DNA from: JAAYBQ01 sp035403465
GTDB lineage: Bacteria; Spirochaetota; UBA4802; UBA5550
NCBI GenBank assembly: GCA_035403465.1
Contig: DAONFG010000013.1
Coordinates: 1 to 64,000, forward strand
Length of the DNA stretch: 64,000 bases
Direction of reading: 5' to 3'
Under the pieces are notes generated by a model that saw only the letters and a list, made by a program, of their open reading frames with translations, made no database searches and was not told where the DNA came from. The translations under genes and the position numbers were made by a program. The stretch's first letter is position 1, and every line of letters starts with the position of its first letter. Shown piece by piece: positions 35,462-44,094 of this stretch.

Positions 35462-37333
35462 ATGATCGCTGACAAATATGAACTTGAAAAATACCTGGGC
35501 GAAAATCCCTGGCCCCTTGCATTTTCCCAGGAGAGACAGGTAGAATATATCTATAAATTCCACACAGAACTGTCACGTGAGGAGATATGGAAATTCCTTT
35601 CGGACACGTCGGAATTAAACCGTAGCCTGGGACTTAAAAAAATATCTTTTACAGAAAGGGATGGAAAACTGTACGGCACAGGCAGCCCGGGGTGGTACAG
35701 GGCCGAGTGGGAGGAGGTCCCCTGGCAGTGGGAGTACCCATCAGACATAAAAATGTCAAGGATCTACAGCAGGGGAATTGCGTCATATGTAAGGATACAC
35801 TACTTTATACGGAAACCTGCCGGGTCAGGAAATGATATCTGCATGTACTTCGGATGGGTTCCTTCGGGATTTACAGGAAGGATCCTGCTGAAACTTTCGA
35901 TAAGGCGTTTTGAAAAAAAGTTCAGGTCAGTGATCGAAAACCTGAAACCCGAAATTGAAGAAAAGCCCTTCTTCTACCTGAACCCGCAGATTGCTGAACC
36001 TAAAGCCGGCATGAACAAAAAGGACTCACCGGTTGACGAAGGAAAACTTGACCGTTTAAAACAGGATATAATAAATTCCGGTTCCCCTGCACCGGCTACA
36101 GAGGCCCTGGTTAATTTTATCAGGAACGCGCCCGATGACCAGCTCTACAGGATCAGGCCCTTTGAACTTGCAGGAAAGTTTAACACAGGGAGGGATGATC
36201 TGCTTAAGACCATGCTGCACGCATGCCTGGGCGGACTGCTCAACATGTCGTGGGATGTAATATGCCCGCATTGCCGCGGTGTACGAGAAAGGCACGCCCT
36301 GCTGCGGGAAATCGGCAAAACCGCGTCATGTGAAATCTGCGATATAGTATTCTCTCCCGGCTCCCTCAACATGATCGAGATAATATTCACCATTAATCCC
36401 GAAATCAGGAAAGTTGAAAGAGTATTATACTGCAGTGCTGAACCTGCAAAGAAGCCCCATATAGTTCTACAGAAGCACCTTCAACCGGGCGGCAACTACC
36501 TCTTTATACTTCCGCAGTACGAAAAGCGCCTCAGGTTCCGCGTACATGGAAAAAAATACTACGGCCTGCTGGACCTGAAAAAGAATGCTCCGCTCCGAAA
36601 CCTCTACTGGGACGACATAAGCAGCAGCACAATAATAGAAACAGCACCGGGATCAACGGTTTTCCTTAGCAATACTGAAAAATCTCCCGCCGGTTATGTC
36701 ATTGAACACAGCGAAGATGACGCGAATGCCCTCCGGCCGTCGGATTTATTCAGTTACCAGGAGTTCCGGGACCTCTACTCTTCAGAGGCTGTGGCCGCTG
36801 ACCTGGCGATAGACATAGGTGTCCAGAACATCATGCTTGTTGACGTGGCAGGTTCAACAGGTTTCTACGGTGACACGGGAGACAGCCGCGCCTTCCTTAC
36901 AATGAAGCAATATTTTTTACAGGTCCACGACATCGCAATGGAATACCGCGGCGCAATAGTGAAGACACTTGGTGACGGTGTGATGCTTGTATTTGACAAA
37001 CCAATGAACGCTGTCAGGGCAGGTATCAGGATACTGAAAAATTTCAGCGGCGACGGTGACTTCCCGTTCACTGTAAGGGTATCCATTCACAGGGGTCAAT
37101 GTCTTGCTGTAAACCTTGACAGTGCCATTGACTGCTTCGGCCAGGCAGTGAACGTTGCTGCAAAGCTGCAGAACTTTACAGGTTCAGGCGAAATGACCCT
37201 GTCGGAATCCTTTGCATCTGAACATACGGTTGACAGGTACCTGAACGAAAAAGGATACACGAAAAATTTTACGGAAGCACGGATCACTGGAGCCGGGAGT
37301 ATAGGGTACCTGAAGATTAAGGTGAAGAGGTGA
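35462..37333 (+). CDS. Class III adenylate/guanylate cyclase with N-terminal START-like and zinc-ribbon regions
   Basis: This 623-residue protein has three regions. An N-terminal part of about 190 residues resembles an SRPBCC/START fold (FHTELSREEIWKFLSDTSELNR) and is followed by a linker. A DUF5939-type middle has Cys268-x2-Cys271 and Cys290-x2-Cys293. A C-terminal class III cyclase domain starts at about 455. Metal-binding Asp461 (MLVDVAGST) and Asp505 (LGDGVM), Lys501, Asp557 and Asn564 are present. The transition-state Arg of N-x-A-A-R is Lys568. Activity is likely but altered. It starts 20 nt after the HD-GYP ruin with GGAG upstream. Confidence 0.78.
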   Translation: MIADKYELEKYLGENPWPLAFSQERQVEYIYKFHTELSREEIWKFLSDTSELNRSLGLKKISFTERDGKLYGTGSPGWYRAEWEEVPWQWEYPSDIKMSRIYSRGIASYVRIHYFIRKPAGSGNDICMYFGWVPSGFTGRILLKLSIRRFEKKFRSVIENLKPEIEEKPFFYLNPQIAEPKAGMNKKDSPVDEGKLDRLKQDIINSGSPAPATEALVNFIRNAPDDQLYRIRPFELAGKFNTGRDDLLKTMLHACLGGLLNMSWDVICPHCRGVRERHALLREIGKTASCEICDIVFSPGSLNMIEIIFTINPEIRKVERVLYCSAEPAKKPHIVLQKHLQPGGNYLFILPQYEKRLRFRVHGKKYYGLLDLKKNAPLRNLYWDDISSSTIIETAPGSTVFLSNTEKSPAGYVIEHSEDDANALRPSDLFSYQEFRDLYSSEAVAADLAIDIGVQNIMLVDVAGSTGFYGDTGDSRAFLTMKQYFLQVHDIAMEYRGAIVKTLGDGVMLVFDKPMNAVRAGIRILKNFSGDGDFPFTVRVSIHRGQCLAVNLDSAIDCFGQAVNVAAKLQNFTGSGEMTLSESFASEHTVDRYLNEKGYTKNFTEARITGAGSIGYLKIKVKR

Positions 37334-37350
37334 ATATATAACGAAGCAAA

Positions 37351-37376
37351 AAAACGCGCCGTTTCCGGCGCGTTTT
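37351..37376. terminator. Bidirectional Rho-independent terminator
   Basis: AAAACGCGCCG and CGGCGCGTTTT form a perfect stem around a 4-nt loop. It is flanked by A and T runs on both sides, so it can end both the cyclase transcript (+) and the acyl-CoA dehydrogenase transcript (-). Confidence 0.85.
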
Positions 37377-37404
37377 CCATGAAGTAGCATACACTTCCGG
37401 AAAA

Positions 37405-39120
37405 TCAGGGATTCTGCTTATAAACATCTACGAGGCTGTAAACCTCATCATTAAGCACTTTTTCAAACTGCTCCCTGTCAGGAACAGGGCGTTTAATCAT
37501 TTTCATTATCTTTTCAAGCTGCGCTTCTGAATTAAGCGGTTTGCCGTAAAGCTCCACTGCAAATGCAGAGAAGTCCCTTACAAAAAGATCGAACATCTGG
37601 TTCATAACCGCGTCGCTGATCTTCTCAATCTTCGCACTTTCTATGATAAGGTGTCCATAGGCAACCATTGTAAAAAGCTCACCTACTGCAAGGAGGTAAT
37701 CGAACTCCATCATCTGCTTCATGAGGTCCTGGCCTGAGACCATGAGGTACTCCTTGTACGCCTGGATCTGCTCCATGAAAACTTTCACATTGGGCAGGTG
37801 TGCAAGACTGCTGTACACCGGGTTGAAGTCATGAAATTTTGTTTTGGCATATGCCTTGGTCGGTCCCTGCCTGAACATGAAGTCGTCGTTCCTGTTGTCA
37901 GTGATCCTTCCGATCTCCTCGAACTGGCCGGGCATGAACATGTAGCTGGGAATAAGTTTAGCGATCAGGGCCATGTTCACATGACGTGTACCTTCCAGCT
38001 TAGGGAAACCCCTGAGCTCTGCAACAGCCTGTTCAAAGTACATGTCCTTTTCAAAGCCCCTTGCAGCAATAATATCAAAAAGGTGCTCATGAACTGTCTC
38101 CCCCTGGATAGCGACCTTCATTTTCATAATCGGGTTGAAGAGCAGGTAACGCTTGTCGTTCTCATTTGCAATCCTCATGTAGTCTGTAGCACGAAGGCCA
38201 AAGAGCTTCATGCCCATTATCCTGAGCCATGCATCAGAGAAAAGCCTCTTGACATGCGCGAATTCTGTCACCCTCTGTCCGTAAAGCTCCCTGTGGTACG
38301 CGTGGTTCAGGGATTCGTATAGTGAGTGTGTACAAATTCCTGTCGCTCCTGATCCGATGTTGAACTTGCATATATTGATCGTGTTAAGCATATCGTCCCA
38401 TGCCTTGGGACCTCGTGAAAGAATATCGGCTTCGGTAATGGGATAATCATGAAGAGCGAACTCGGCAACATACTGCTGGTTGGCATCAATAACATTCTTA
38501 ACGCACTCATAATTCGGGTGAGCTGAATCCACGGCAAAGAATACATACTCGCCGGTATCAGCGATCTTTCCGAAAACAGTTACCGTTGATGCCACGTTAC
38601 CGTTTCCTATATAATACTTGCTGCCGTTTGCGACATATGTTCCGTCACCTTTGGGGTAGAGCTTCATCTCGGATGAATATATATCCGCGCCATGCTCTTT
38701 CTCAGAAAGACCGAACGCGCAGAATGCGTTCTTTTTAAGTTTTTCTGCTGCCCTCTGTTTGGCCTCTTCGTTGTCTCCAAGAAGAACAGGGTCAAGTCCA
38801 AGGGTCGACACGTGGTATGTATACCAGTATGCCGCGCCGTAAAATCCGCATATCTCGGAGAATTCATAGTTTCTATATGTGCTGTAGTACTGGTTGGGGT
38901 CAGAGCCGTAACCTTTGGGAAGGAAGATTGTTTCAAATATCCCCTCTTCGGTTACAAATTTCTGCCAGTCTTCGCACCACTCCCTGTTATGATATGCTTC
39001 TTTCTGTTTAGCAAGTCCCTTTTTTTCAAACCATTCAATGGTTTTAAGCATGATCTCCTTTGACCGTGCATCGGGATAATTTCTGTCTCTGTAAATTTTG
39101 GGATTAAGTAGTATGTTCAT
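37405..39120 (-). CDS. Acyl-CoA dehydrogenase family, long form, paralogue 1
   Basis: This 571-residue flavoprotein has the FAD/acyl-CoA core with FGLSEKEHGADIYSSEM (137-152), FNIGSGATGICTHS, and a C-terminal helical part. The catalytic base appears to be Glu376 in FPKLEGTRHVNMAL, replacing the usual YEGT. Length exceeds the approximately 380 residues of ordinary dehydrogenases because of added C-terminal helices. A paralogue with the same layout is at 47499-49196. It would introduce a double bond alpha-beta to CoA, passing electrons to ETF; the acyl chain is unknown. It has its own leader with a palindrome at 39211-39221. Confidence 0.82.
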   Translation of the reverse strand: MNILLNPKIYRDRNYPDARSKEIMLKTIEWFEKKGLAKQKEAYHNREWCEDWQKFVTEEGIFETIFLPKGYGSDPNQYYSTYRNYEFSEICGFYGAAYWYTYHVSTLGLDPVLLGDNEEAKQRAAEKLKKNAFCAFGLSEKEHGADIYSSEMKLYPKGDGTYVANGSKYYIGNGNVASTVTVFGKIADTGEYVFFAVDSAHPNYECVKNVIDANQQYVAEFALHDYPITEADILSRGPKAWDDMLNTINICKFNIGSGATGICTHSLYESLNHAYHRELYGQRVTEFAHVKRLFSDAWLRIMGMKLFGLRATDYMRIANENDKRYLLFNPIMKMKVAIQGETVHEHLFDIIAARGFEKDMYFEQAVAELRGFPKLEGTRHVNMALIAKLIPSYMFMPGQFEEIGRITDNRNDDFMFRQGPTKAYAKTKFHDFNPVYSSLAHLPNVKVFMEQIQAYKEYLMVSGQDLMKQMMEFDYLLAVGELFTMVAYGHLIIESAKIEKISDAVMNQMFDLFVRDFSAFAVELYGKPLNSEAQLEKIMKMIKRPVPDREQFEKVLNDEVYSLVDVYKQNP

Positions 39121-39563
39121 TTTATACTCCTTCGGATAACGTGGATTCCGTGAAACCAGAATCTGTTTATTGAATATATGAATTATTCAATAAACTTTGT
39201 AAACAAAATGGAACGACGTTCTTTTGTGTCAACAGAATTTACTATTATAAATTTAATTTGGGGAAAAAACAACAGTGTTTATTCCTAAATTGCTGTACAG
39301 AAAAAGCCATGGACTTAAACATTGAAAACGCTGAACAATTTGAGACTATTCACCATTAAAATAATACAAGTTGAGAAATTTGCTCAGAAAAATTGAGTTC
39401 AGATGAGGAACTTGTTCTATAAAAATACCGCTATTCGCTTGTAATTTGACAAAAATGTAATATTATAAGTAATATATAAGCTCTATTTGAGACAATTTCA
39501 GGTAAGGAGATATCCAGGGTTTAACATTTTGTATGCAGAAATACTCCCGGTGCAGTAATAACT
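39121..39563. other. Divergent gene-free interval between the acyl-CoA dehydrogenase and the GGDEF gene
   Basis: These 443 bp separate a minus-strand dehydrogenase from a plus-strand operon, so two promoters should lie here. On the plus strand TTGACA (39446-39451) is followed by AT-rich TATTATAAGTAATATATAAG, a plausible promoter for the GGDEF gene with uncertain -10. On the dehydrogenase side a perfect palindrome GAACGACGTTC (39211-39221) and the arms TTTGT/ACAAA (39196-39207) are seen. No gene is apparent. Confidence 0.5.
39211..39221 (-). promoter_or_regulatory. Palindrome GAACG-A-CGTTC upstream of the acyl-CoA dehydrogenase gene
   Basis: This is a perfect 5-bp palindrome with a one-base centre, about 90 bp before the dehydrogenase start. 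The spacing does not fit the 4-base centre of a Gram-positive LexA box. It could be a TetR-like operator for a fatty-acid regulon, but no regulator is near. Confidence 0.3.
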
Positions 39564-40883
39564 ATGACTAAAAAGGCAGCAATTAATAAATTTTTCAATT
39601 CAATGGGATTCAAAATTCTCGCCGCTTATGTGCTGCTTTCACTTATTAATCTATCTTTTATTGTTTCTATAATTTTTGAAAACCAGGCTGATCTGATAAG
39701 CCGGAATACCAAGCTTGAATCCGAAAAGCAGCTGGCAGAATTAATCGGTTCAATAAAGAAGTTTTCCATTGAAACAAAAAAGGGATCGTTATTCACCCGG
39801 GGTAAGACCGGTGAATTTCTGAAACAGACACTGGATTTATTAAGCATCCACTCCAGCAATTATTTTGTATTCAGTGAAAAAGGTTCAATCCTGATAAGGT
39901 CATCTGACAGGATTGAACCCCCTGACACATATCTTAAAGACGGCCTTCGCTCGTTAACGGCAATGACCTTCTCCGGGAAAGAATACTATCTGCGGATAGA
40001 TGAGCAGAAAAGACTCATGTACTGCTACATTCCGCTGAGCGGGTTCCAGCTCGGGGATTCGATCCTTCTCCTTGAGAAAGAGATAAATGGTATGAATGAA
40101 TCCCTGAAGCATCTTTATTCCCAGGTACTTTACGTAATTCTCATAGTCATTTTCTTTCATACAGTTTTCGCGTTACTCCTCTTCCGTTATATCATTAAAC
40201 CTGTTTACCTTTTAATAAACGGCGCAGAAAGTTTATCGGAAGGAAAGCTGCACACGCGCATTCACCTACCCGGCAGGAATGATGAATTTGCCTCGCTTGC
40301 CCATACATTCAACCGCATGGCTGAATCGATGCACAGCAATGTTCAAAATCTTTCAGGCGAAATCACCAGTGCCAGGGAGATCATTAAAAAATCTGAAAAA
40401 AAGACAACGCGTGATGATCTTACCGGACTTTTTAACCGCCAGTACCTCATGGAGCGTCTTGACGAAGAGACTAAAAGAACAAAAGTAAACAATTCCGCCA
40501 CGGCCCTGATGCTCATAGAGCTTGATAATTTCAAGGAGATAACCAGTATATACGGCCACCAGACTGAAAATATTATAATCGCTGAAAGTGCAAAAAAAAT
40601 AAACCGCTCGTTAGCAGCCGGCGAAATCGCCTCACGTTACGACGACGAGATGTTCGCCGTATTAGCGCCGGGCATAACAGCTCCGCTGATGCTGGAGACA
40701 GCGGAAATTATCAGGCGCACGATTTCTGAATCCAACATTATTACGGCTGACGGAGAATTCAGGGTTACAGTAAGTATCGGGGCAGCCGATACCTCAGGCA
40801 GCCGGGATTTAAGGGAGCTTGCAGAGGAAGCAATTAAAAAGGCACGGGAAAACGGAAGAAACAGAGTGGAGATTATTTCGTAG
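39564..40883 (+). CDS. HAMP-GGDEF membrane protein with degenerate active site
   Basis: This 439-residue protein has a membrane helix at about 17-37, an extracytoplasmic sensor segment to about 188, a second helix at about 189-211, HAMP at about 212-265, and a GGDEF-family domain at about 282-439 (DDLTGLFNRQYLMERL). The active-site loop reads R-Y-D360-D-E-M-F364 instead of R-Y-G-G-D-E-F. The usual substrate residues in FK-x-x-N-D are FKEITS. c-di-GMP synthesis is therefore unlikely; a sensing or binding role is more likely. It leads a four-gene operon with a TPR protein, an outer-membrane barrel and a lipoprotein. Confidence 0.75.
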   Translation: MTKKAAINKFFNSMGFKILAAYVLLSLINLSFIVSIIFENQADLISRNTKLESEKQLAELIGSIKKFSIETKKGSLFTRGKTGEFLKQTLDLLSIHSSNYFVFSEKGSILIRSSDRIEPPDTYLKDGLRSLTAMTFSGKEYYLRIDEQKRLMYCYIPLSGFQLGDSILLLEKEINGMNESLKHLYSQVLYVILIVIFFHTVFALLLFRYIIKPVYLLINGAESLSEGKLHTRIHLPGRNDEFASLAHTFNRMAESMHSNVQNLSGEITSAREIIKKSEKKTTRDDLTGLFNRQYLMERLDEETKRTKVNNSATALMLIELDNFKEITSIYGHQTENIIIAESAKKINRSLAAGEIASRYDDEMFAVLAPGITAPLMLETAEIIRRTISESNIITADGEFRVTVSIGAADTSGSRDLRELAEEAIKKARENGRNRVEIIS

Positions 40884-40892
40884 AGCACTGAC

Positions 40893-42185
40893 ATGAAAAA
40901 GTATTCAATCATAGCATTGATTTTAACAAGCCTGCTGGTTACCGCATACCTCGTATTCATCAATAAAATCAACATATCAATCAGGTTAAGCGAACTCGCG
41001 GCAAGCCTGCAGGAGCTTGATAAAAATGAAAGTAACATTGACCATATAGGCCTTATCGCAACATATGAAATAAATAAAAAAATCTACGAAAACCGCATCC
41101 AGCAGGAGGAGGCTGACACGCTTGAGCAGGTTGTCGACTCTCTTGTCGTCAAAGAAAAAAATTACCCATCGGCAATACAGACTCAGTATGGTTTTTTATC
41201 CTTACCGGGCATATGGATAATCAATTTCAACAGGAAAATACTCGGCAAAAATCCGCTGTATTACAAGGCTGATACAGGCAGCACATCTCCTGACCTTGAT
41301 ATGGCTTATTATTATGAAAGAAACTATTTATTTGAACATGCCATCAAGCGCTACGAAAAGGCGCTTGAAGAGAGGACTCTCAGCAGTACATTCAGGGCAA
41401 GCATCCTGCTTCACCAGGGTTACTGCTATGCTCTTGCGGGAATAAATGACAAAGCCCGGGCAAATTACCTGGCAATAATGGAAAAATTCCCCCAGGAAAG
41501 CAGCGCAATAACAGCGGCTATCCTGCTGAAATACCTTGAAGGGTTCCAGCTTGCACGGGACCGGATACTGGGTAGTGATGCCGATCCGCTCACCATGAGC
41601 CAGGACCTGATGAACCTGCTTGCGTACAAGCAGGCCATGCAGATCTTAAAGGAAGCGGAAAAAAAAGCCTCCCCTGATGATCTGCCAAGGATAAAGTATT
41701 TCATGGCAAGATGTTATACAGGTATGGGCCAGCCGGATAAGGCAATCGAGAGTCACCTGGAGGTTATTACCCGCTCGCCATCATCAGACTACGCCAGGGA
41801 TTCCAACCGGAAGATCCTCCTGATTGGTACAAGAAGCGGGGATAAAAAAATCATAGCCATAGCAAAAAAAGTCAATACCAGGCTTAAAGACCCGGTTTTT
41901 GACCAGATGGTTATTGAACAGGAAAAGACAGGGAATACAGAAGAATTAACCGGAGTTGTAAAAATCGATCTCCCTCAAAAAATGATAGATGATGTGGATA
42001 AATACACGAAGACAGTTGAGGATAAACCCGCCGCGCAAAGAGAACTGGTCATACTTACAAGTGACGGTAACACTTTCAAGGGAATCCTTGTAAAAGAGAC
42101 ATCAGCAGAAGTCGTGCTCGAAACATCAATCGGGACCATTACCGTAAAGAGAGAGAAAATCACCCGCATAACAGGGAAGGAATAG
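40893..42185 (+). CDS. Membrane-anchored TPR protein with C-terminal Sm-like module
   Basis: This 430-residue protein has an uncleaved N-terminal membrane helix (about 4-24, IIALILTSLLVTAYLVFI), a coiled part, and then several TPR units (YYYERNYLFEHAIKRYEKALEE, LHQGYCYALAGINDKARANY, YFMARCYTGMGQPDKAIESH). The C-terminal 45 residues read VILTSDGNTFKGILVKE then VLETSIGTITVKREKITRI, like a small Sm/SH3 barrel. The same kind of module opens the next protein. The gene starts 9 nt after the GGDEF stop. It would reside in the periplasm. Confidence 0.75.
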   Translation: MKKYSIIALILTSLLVTAYLVFINKINISIRLSELAASLQELDKNESNIDHIGLIATYEINKKIYENRIQQEEADTLEQVVDSLVVKEKNYPSAIQTQYGFLSLPGIWIINFNRKILGKNPLYYKADTGSTSPDLDMAYYYERNYLFEHAIKRYEKALEERTLSSTFRASILLHQGYCYALAGINDKARANYLAIMEKFPQESSAITAAILLKYLEGFQLARDRILGSDADPLTMSQDLMNLLAYKQAMQILKEAEKKASPDDLPRIKYFMARCYTGMGQPDKAIESHLEVITRSPSSDYARDSNRKILLIGTRSGDKKIIAIAKKVNTRLKDPVFDQMVIEQEKTGNTEELTGVVKIDLPQKMIDDVDKYTKTVEDKPAAQRELVILTSDGNTFKGILVKETSAEVVLETSIGTITVKREKITRITGKE

Positions 42186-42192
42186 TATCCTT

Positions 42193-43014
42193 ATGCCAGC
42201 CAGGATCCTGCTTGCACTTATACTCACCATATTCCCGTTCACAACGCTCTTTGCTGATATTATTATTACCATTGATGACATGGTCCTCAACGGCAAGATA
42301 CTTGAAGAGAATAAAAAAACAGTTACATTCGGCAACTACCATGGAATCTTCATCATAGACCTTGACAAAATCAAGGAGATATACAGGACCGGCAGTTATG
42401 AAGATGATTTAAAAATACTCAGCGACAAGGGCAGAGTGGTCAATAAGGATGAAGTCAGAACCAACTACGATTCGGGACTAAAAAAGATCCGGGAATTTGA
42501 AATCGAGGAAGATGGCCGGGAACCTTTTACTTACTTTAACCTTGCAATCGCGCCGTATATTATTTTTAATTTGGGAAAACTTGGTACGATCCTCCCCTGC
42601 AGTTACGGTGTTTCATTAACTGCCTGTATTCCGGTCAGTAACTTCGAGTTCGCAAAAAAAATATTTCTTTCAGGTGTCAGTATCGAGGCCGGGTACTTTT
42701 ATTCAGAGAAAGGAGAACGGGGTGTGACCGGGTACCGTGCATCAGCAGGACCGCAGTGGCAGTTCCCTGTTCTAACCGGTTCATTTAAACTGGACTGGTT
42801 TATTTCCGCTGCGTTCGGTGCAGGCTGGTATAACGTAAAGGGACTGGAACAGGAGATGACAGCTGTAAAATGGAATTCCGGAATCAGTACCGGCCTGGTA
42901 TTCACCGTTTCTTCAATAACGATTTCACCACTGCTCAGGTTTGATTATATATATGACAGCAAGGTCCCCCTTTACGGAATGGGTGCTGCTCTAAGCTTAG
43001 GCTACAGGTTTTAA
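42193..43014 (+). CDS. Probable outer-membrane beta-barrel protein with N-terminal Sm-like module
   Basis: This 273-residue protein has a signal peptide (1-21, ending FTTLFA). It is followed by a short Sm-like block (ITIDDMVLNGKILEE then IFIIDLDKIKEIY, about 22-68), a charged linker, and a C-terminal half rich in alternating aromatic and Gly strands ending in YRF (LSLGYRF). The final aromatic is the outer-membrane-barrel signature. The start follows the TPR gene by 7 nt. No specific barrel family is recognised. Confidence 0.7.
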   Translation: MPARILLALILTIFPFTTLFADIIITIDDMVLNGKILEENKKTVTFGNYHGIFIIDLDKIKEIYRTGSYEDDLKILSDKGRVVNKDEVRTNYDSGLKKIREFEIEEDGREPFTYFNLAIAPYIIFNLGKLGTILPCSYGVSLTACIPVSNFEFAKKIFLSGVSIEAGYFYSEKGERGVTGYRASAGPQWQFPVLTGSFKLDWFISAAFGAGWYNVKGLEQEMTAVKWNSGISTGLVFTVSSITISPLLRFDYIYDSKVPLYGMGAALSLGYRF

Positions 43015-43025
43015 GCAGGCAAGTG

Positions 43026-44066
43026 ATGAGAATATTAAAATATAAATATAATTCCGGATACCAGGTAAAAGTAAAAAACCTGCTTCGCAGTTACCTGCTG
43101 CGCAAACTCTATGCACCGGCTGTAACACTGTTCAGTATAATCCTGTTATGTTCAGGGTGCGGCGATGAGTTCGGGATACTGCTGGATGATCCTCACACTG
43201 ATCCTGGAATATACTGGACTGAAAATAATAAAACAATCAACTATGTAAAGAAAGACAAAACCGGCAAAAAAACACTACTCACCGGTTCTGGCATACCACT
43301 TGACATAGAAATTTACCCTCCAGGCAGGAAAATATACTGGACTGAATACACTGGCAGCGCATTTCAGATATGGAACGCAAGTACTGACGGCAGCAGCAAA
43401 ACCCTGTTTTACCAGCCGACAGGCAGTGATTTCGGGCCAACAGCAATTGCGGTCGATCCCTTAACCGGACTGGTATACTGGAATGAATATAGCGTATCAT
43501 CCGGTCACAATGATGTCTGGCGTTCGCCGGCATATGCCCCTGAAAAATGGGTTAAGACAATTACACCTTTTTACACCTTAGATATGTGCATCGATACGAT
43601 AAACAATAGAATATATATTACAGCAAATAATTACTGGGACATCTATACGACATCATCAATATTTTTTGGATCGGGAAACAGCGGTGTTATATGCAACGGC
43701 AACCTTATTGATGGCTCATACTCACTGCCGGTCAATGGAACGGGGCCGACGGATCCTTCTATTTCACTCAGGGGCATAGCAGCAGATGGGACTGCAGGTT
43801 ATGTGTATTATGCAAACAATGACAGCTCGTACAATCAGACAATCAGAAGGGCACTATCAGCTAATTTAGCAGATAGCGAGGAATGGATTTCAGCAGGTAG
43901 CTATGCTATCCGGAAAATCGCTCTTGACCTTAAAGAGAGAAAAATATACTGGACATCGGGTTCTGGCACCAGCATTTGGCGTGCAGACATTGATACAGCG
44001 AATTCAAACATTGAACTATTCCTTTCCCTGGACAGCATACCTACAGGCATCGCCATTGTACCCTGA
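43026..44066 (+). CDS. Lipoprotein with YWTD/LDLR class-B beta-propeller repeats
   Basis: This 346-residue protein has a long basic N-terminus, a hydrophobic segment with lipobox LLCSGC (lipidated Cys at about 45), and repeated units ending in YWTE or YWNE (GIYWTENNK, KIYWTEYTGS, LVYWNEYSV, KIYWTSGSG), the hallmark of a six-bladed LDL-receptor-type propeller. It should hang on a membrane surface and bind a ligand. It starts 11 nt after the barrel gene; a GTG one codon earlier is possible. It ends the operon. Confidence 0.75.
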   Translation: MRILKYKYNSGYQVKVKNLLRSYLLRKLYAPAVTLFSIILLCSGCGDEFGILLDDPHTDPGIYWTENNKTINYVKKDKTGKKTLLTGSGIPLDIEIYPPGRKIYWTEYTGSAFQIWNASTDGSSKTLFYQPTGSDFGPTAIAVDPLTGLVYWNEYSVSSGHNDVWRSPAYAPEKWVKTITPFYTLDMCIDTINNRIYITANNYWDIYTTSSIFFGSGNSGVICNGNLIDGSYSLPVNGTGPTDPSISLRGIAADGTAGYVYYANNDSSYNQTIRRALSANLADSEEWISAGSYAIRKIALDLKERKIYWTSGSGTSIWRADIDTANSNIELFLSLDSIPTGIAIVP

Positions 44067-44094
44067 TCCCCGGCGATACCGCTCCCCTGACCAA

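Noticed and set aside
39211..39221. Possible LexA box GAACGACGTTC
   Set aside because: The centre is 3 bases between GAAC and GTTC, not 4, and the gene is an acyl-CoA dehydrogenase, so an SOS role is unlikely. It is kept only as a generic palindrome.
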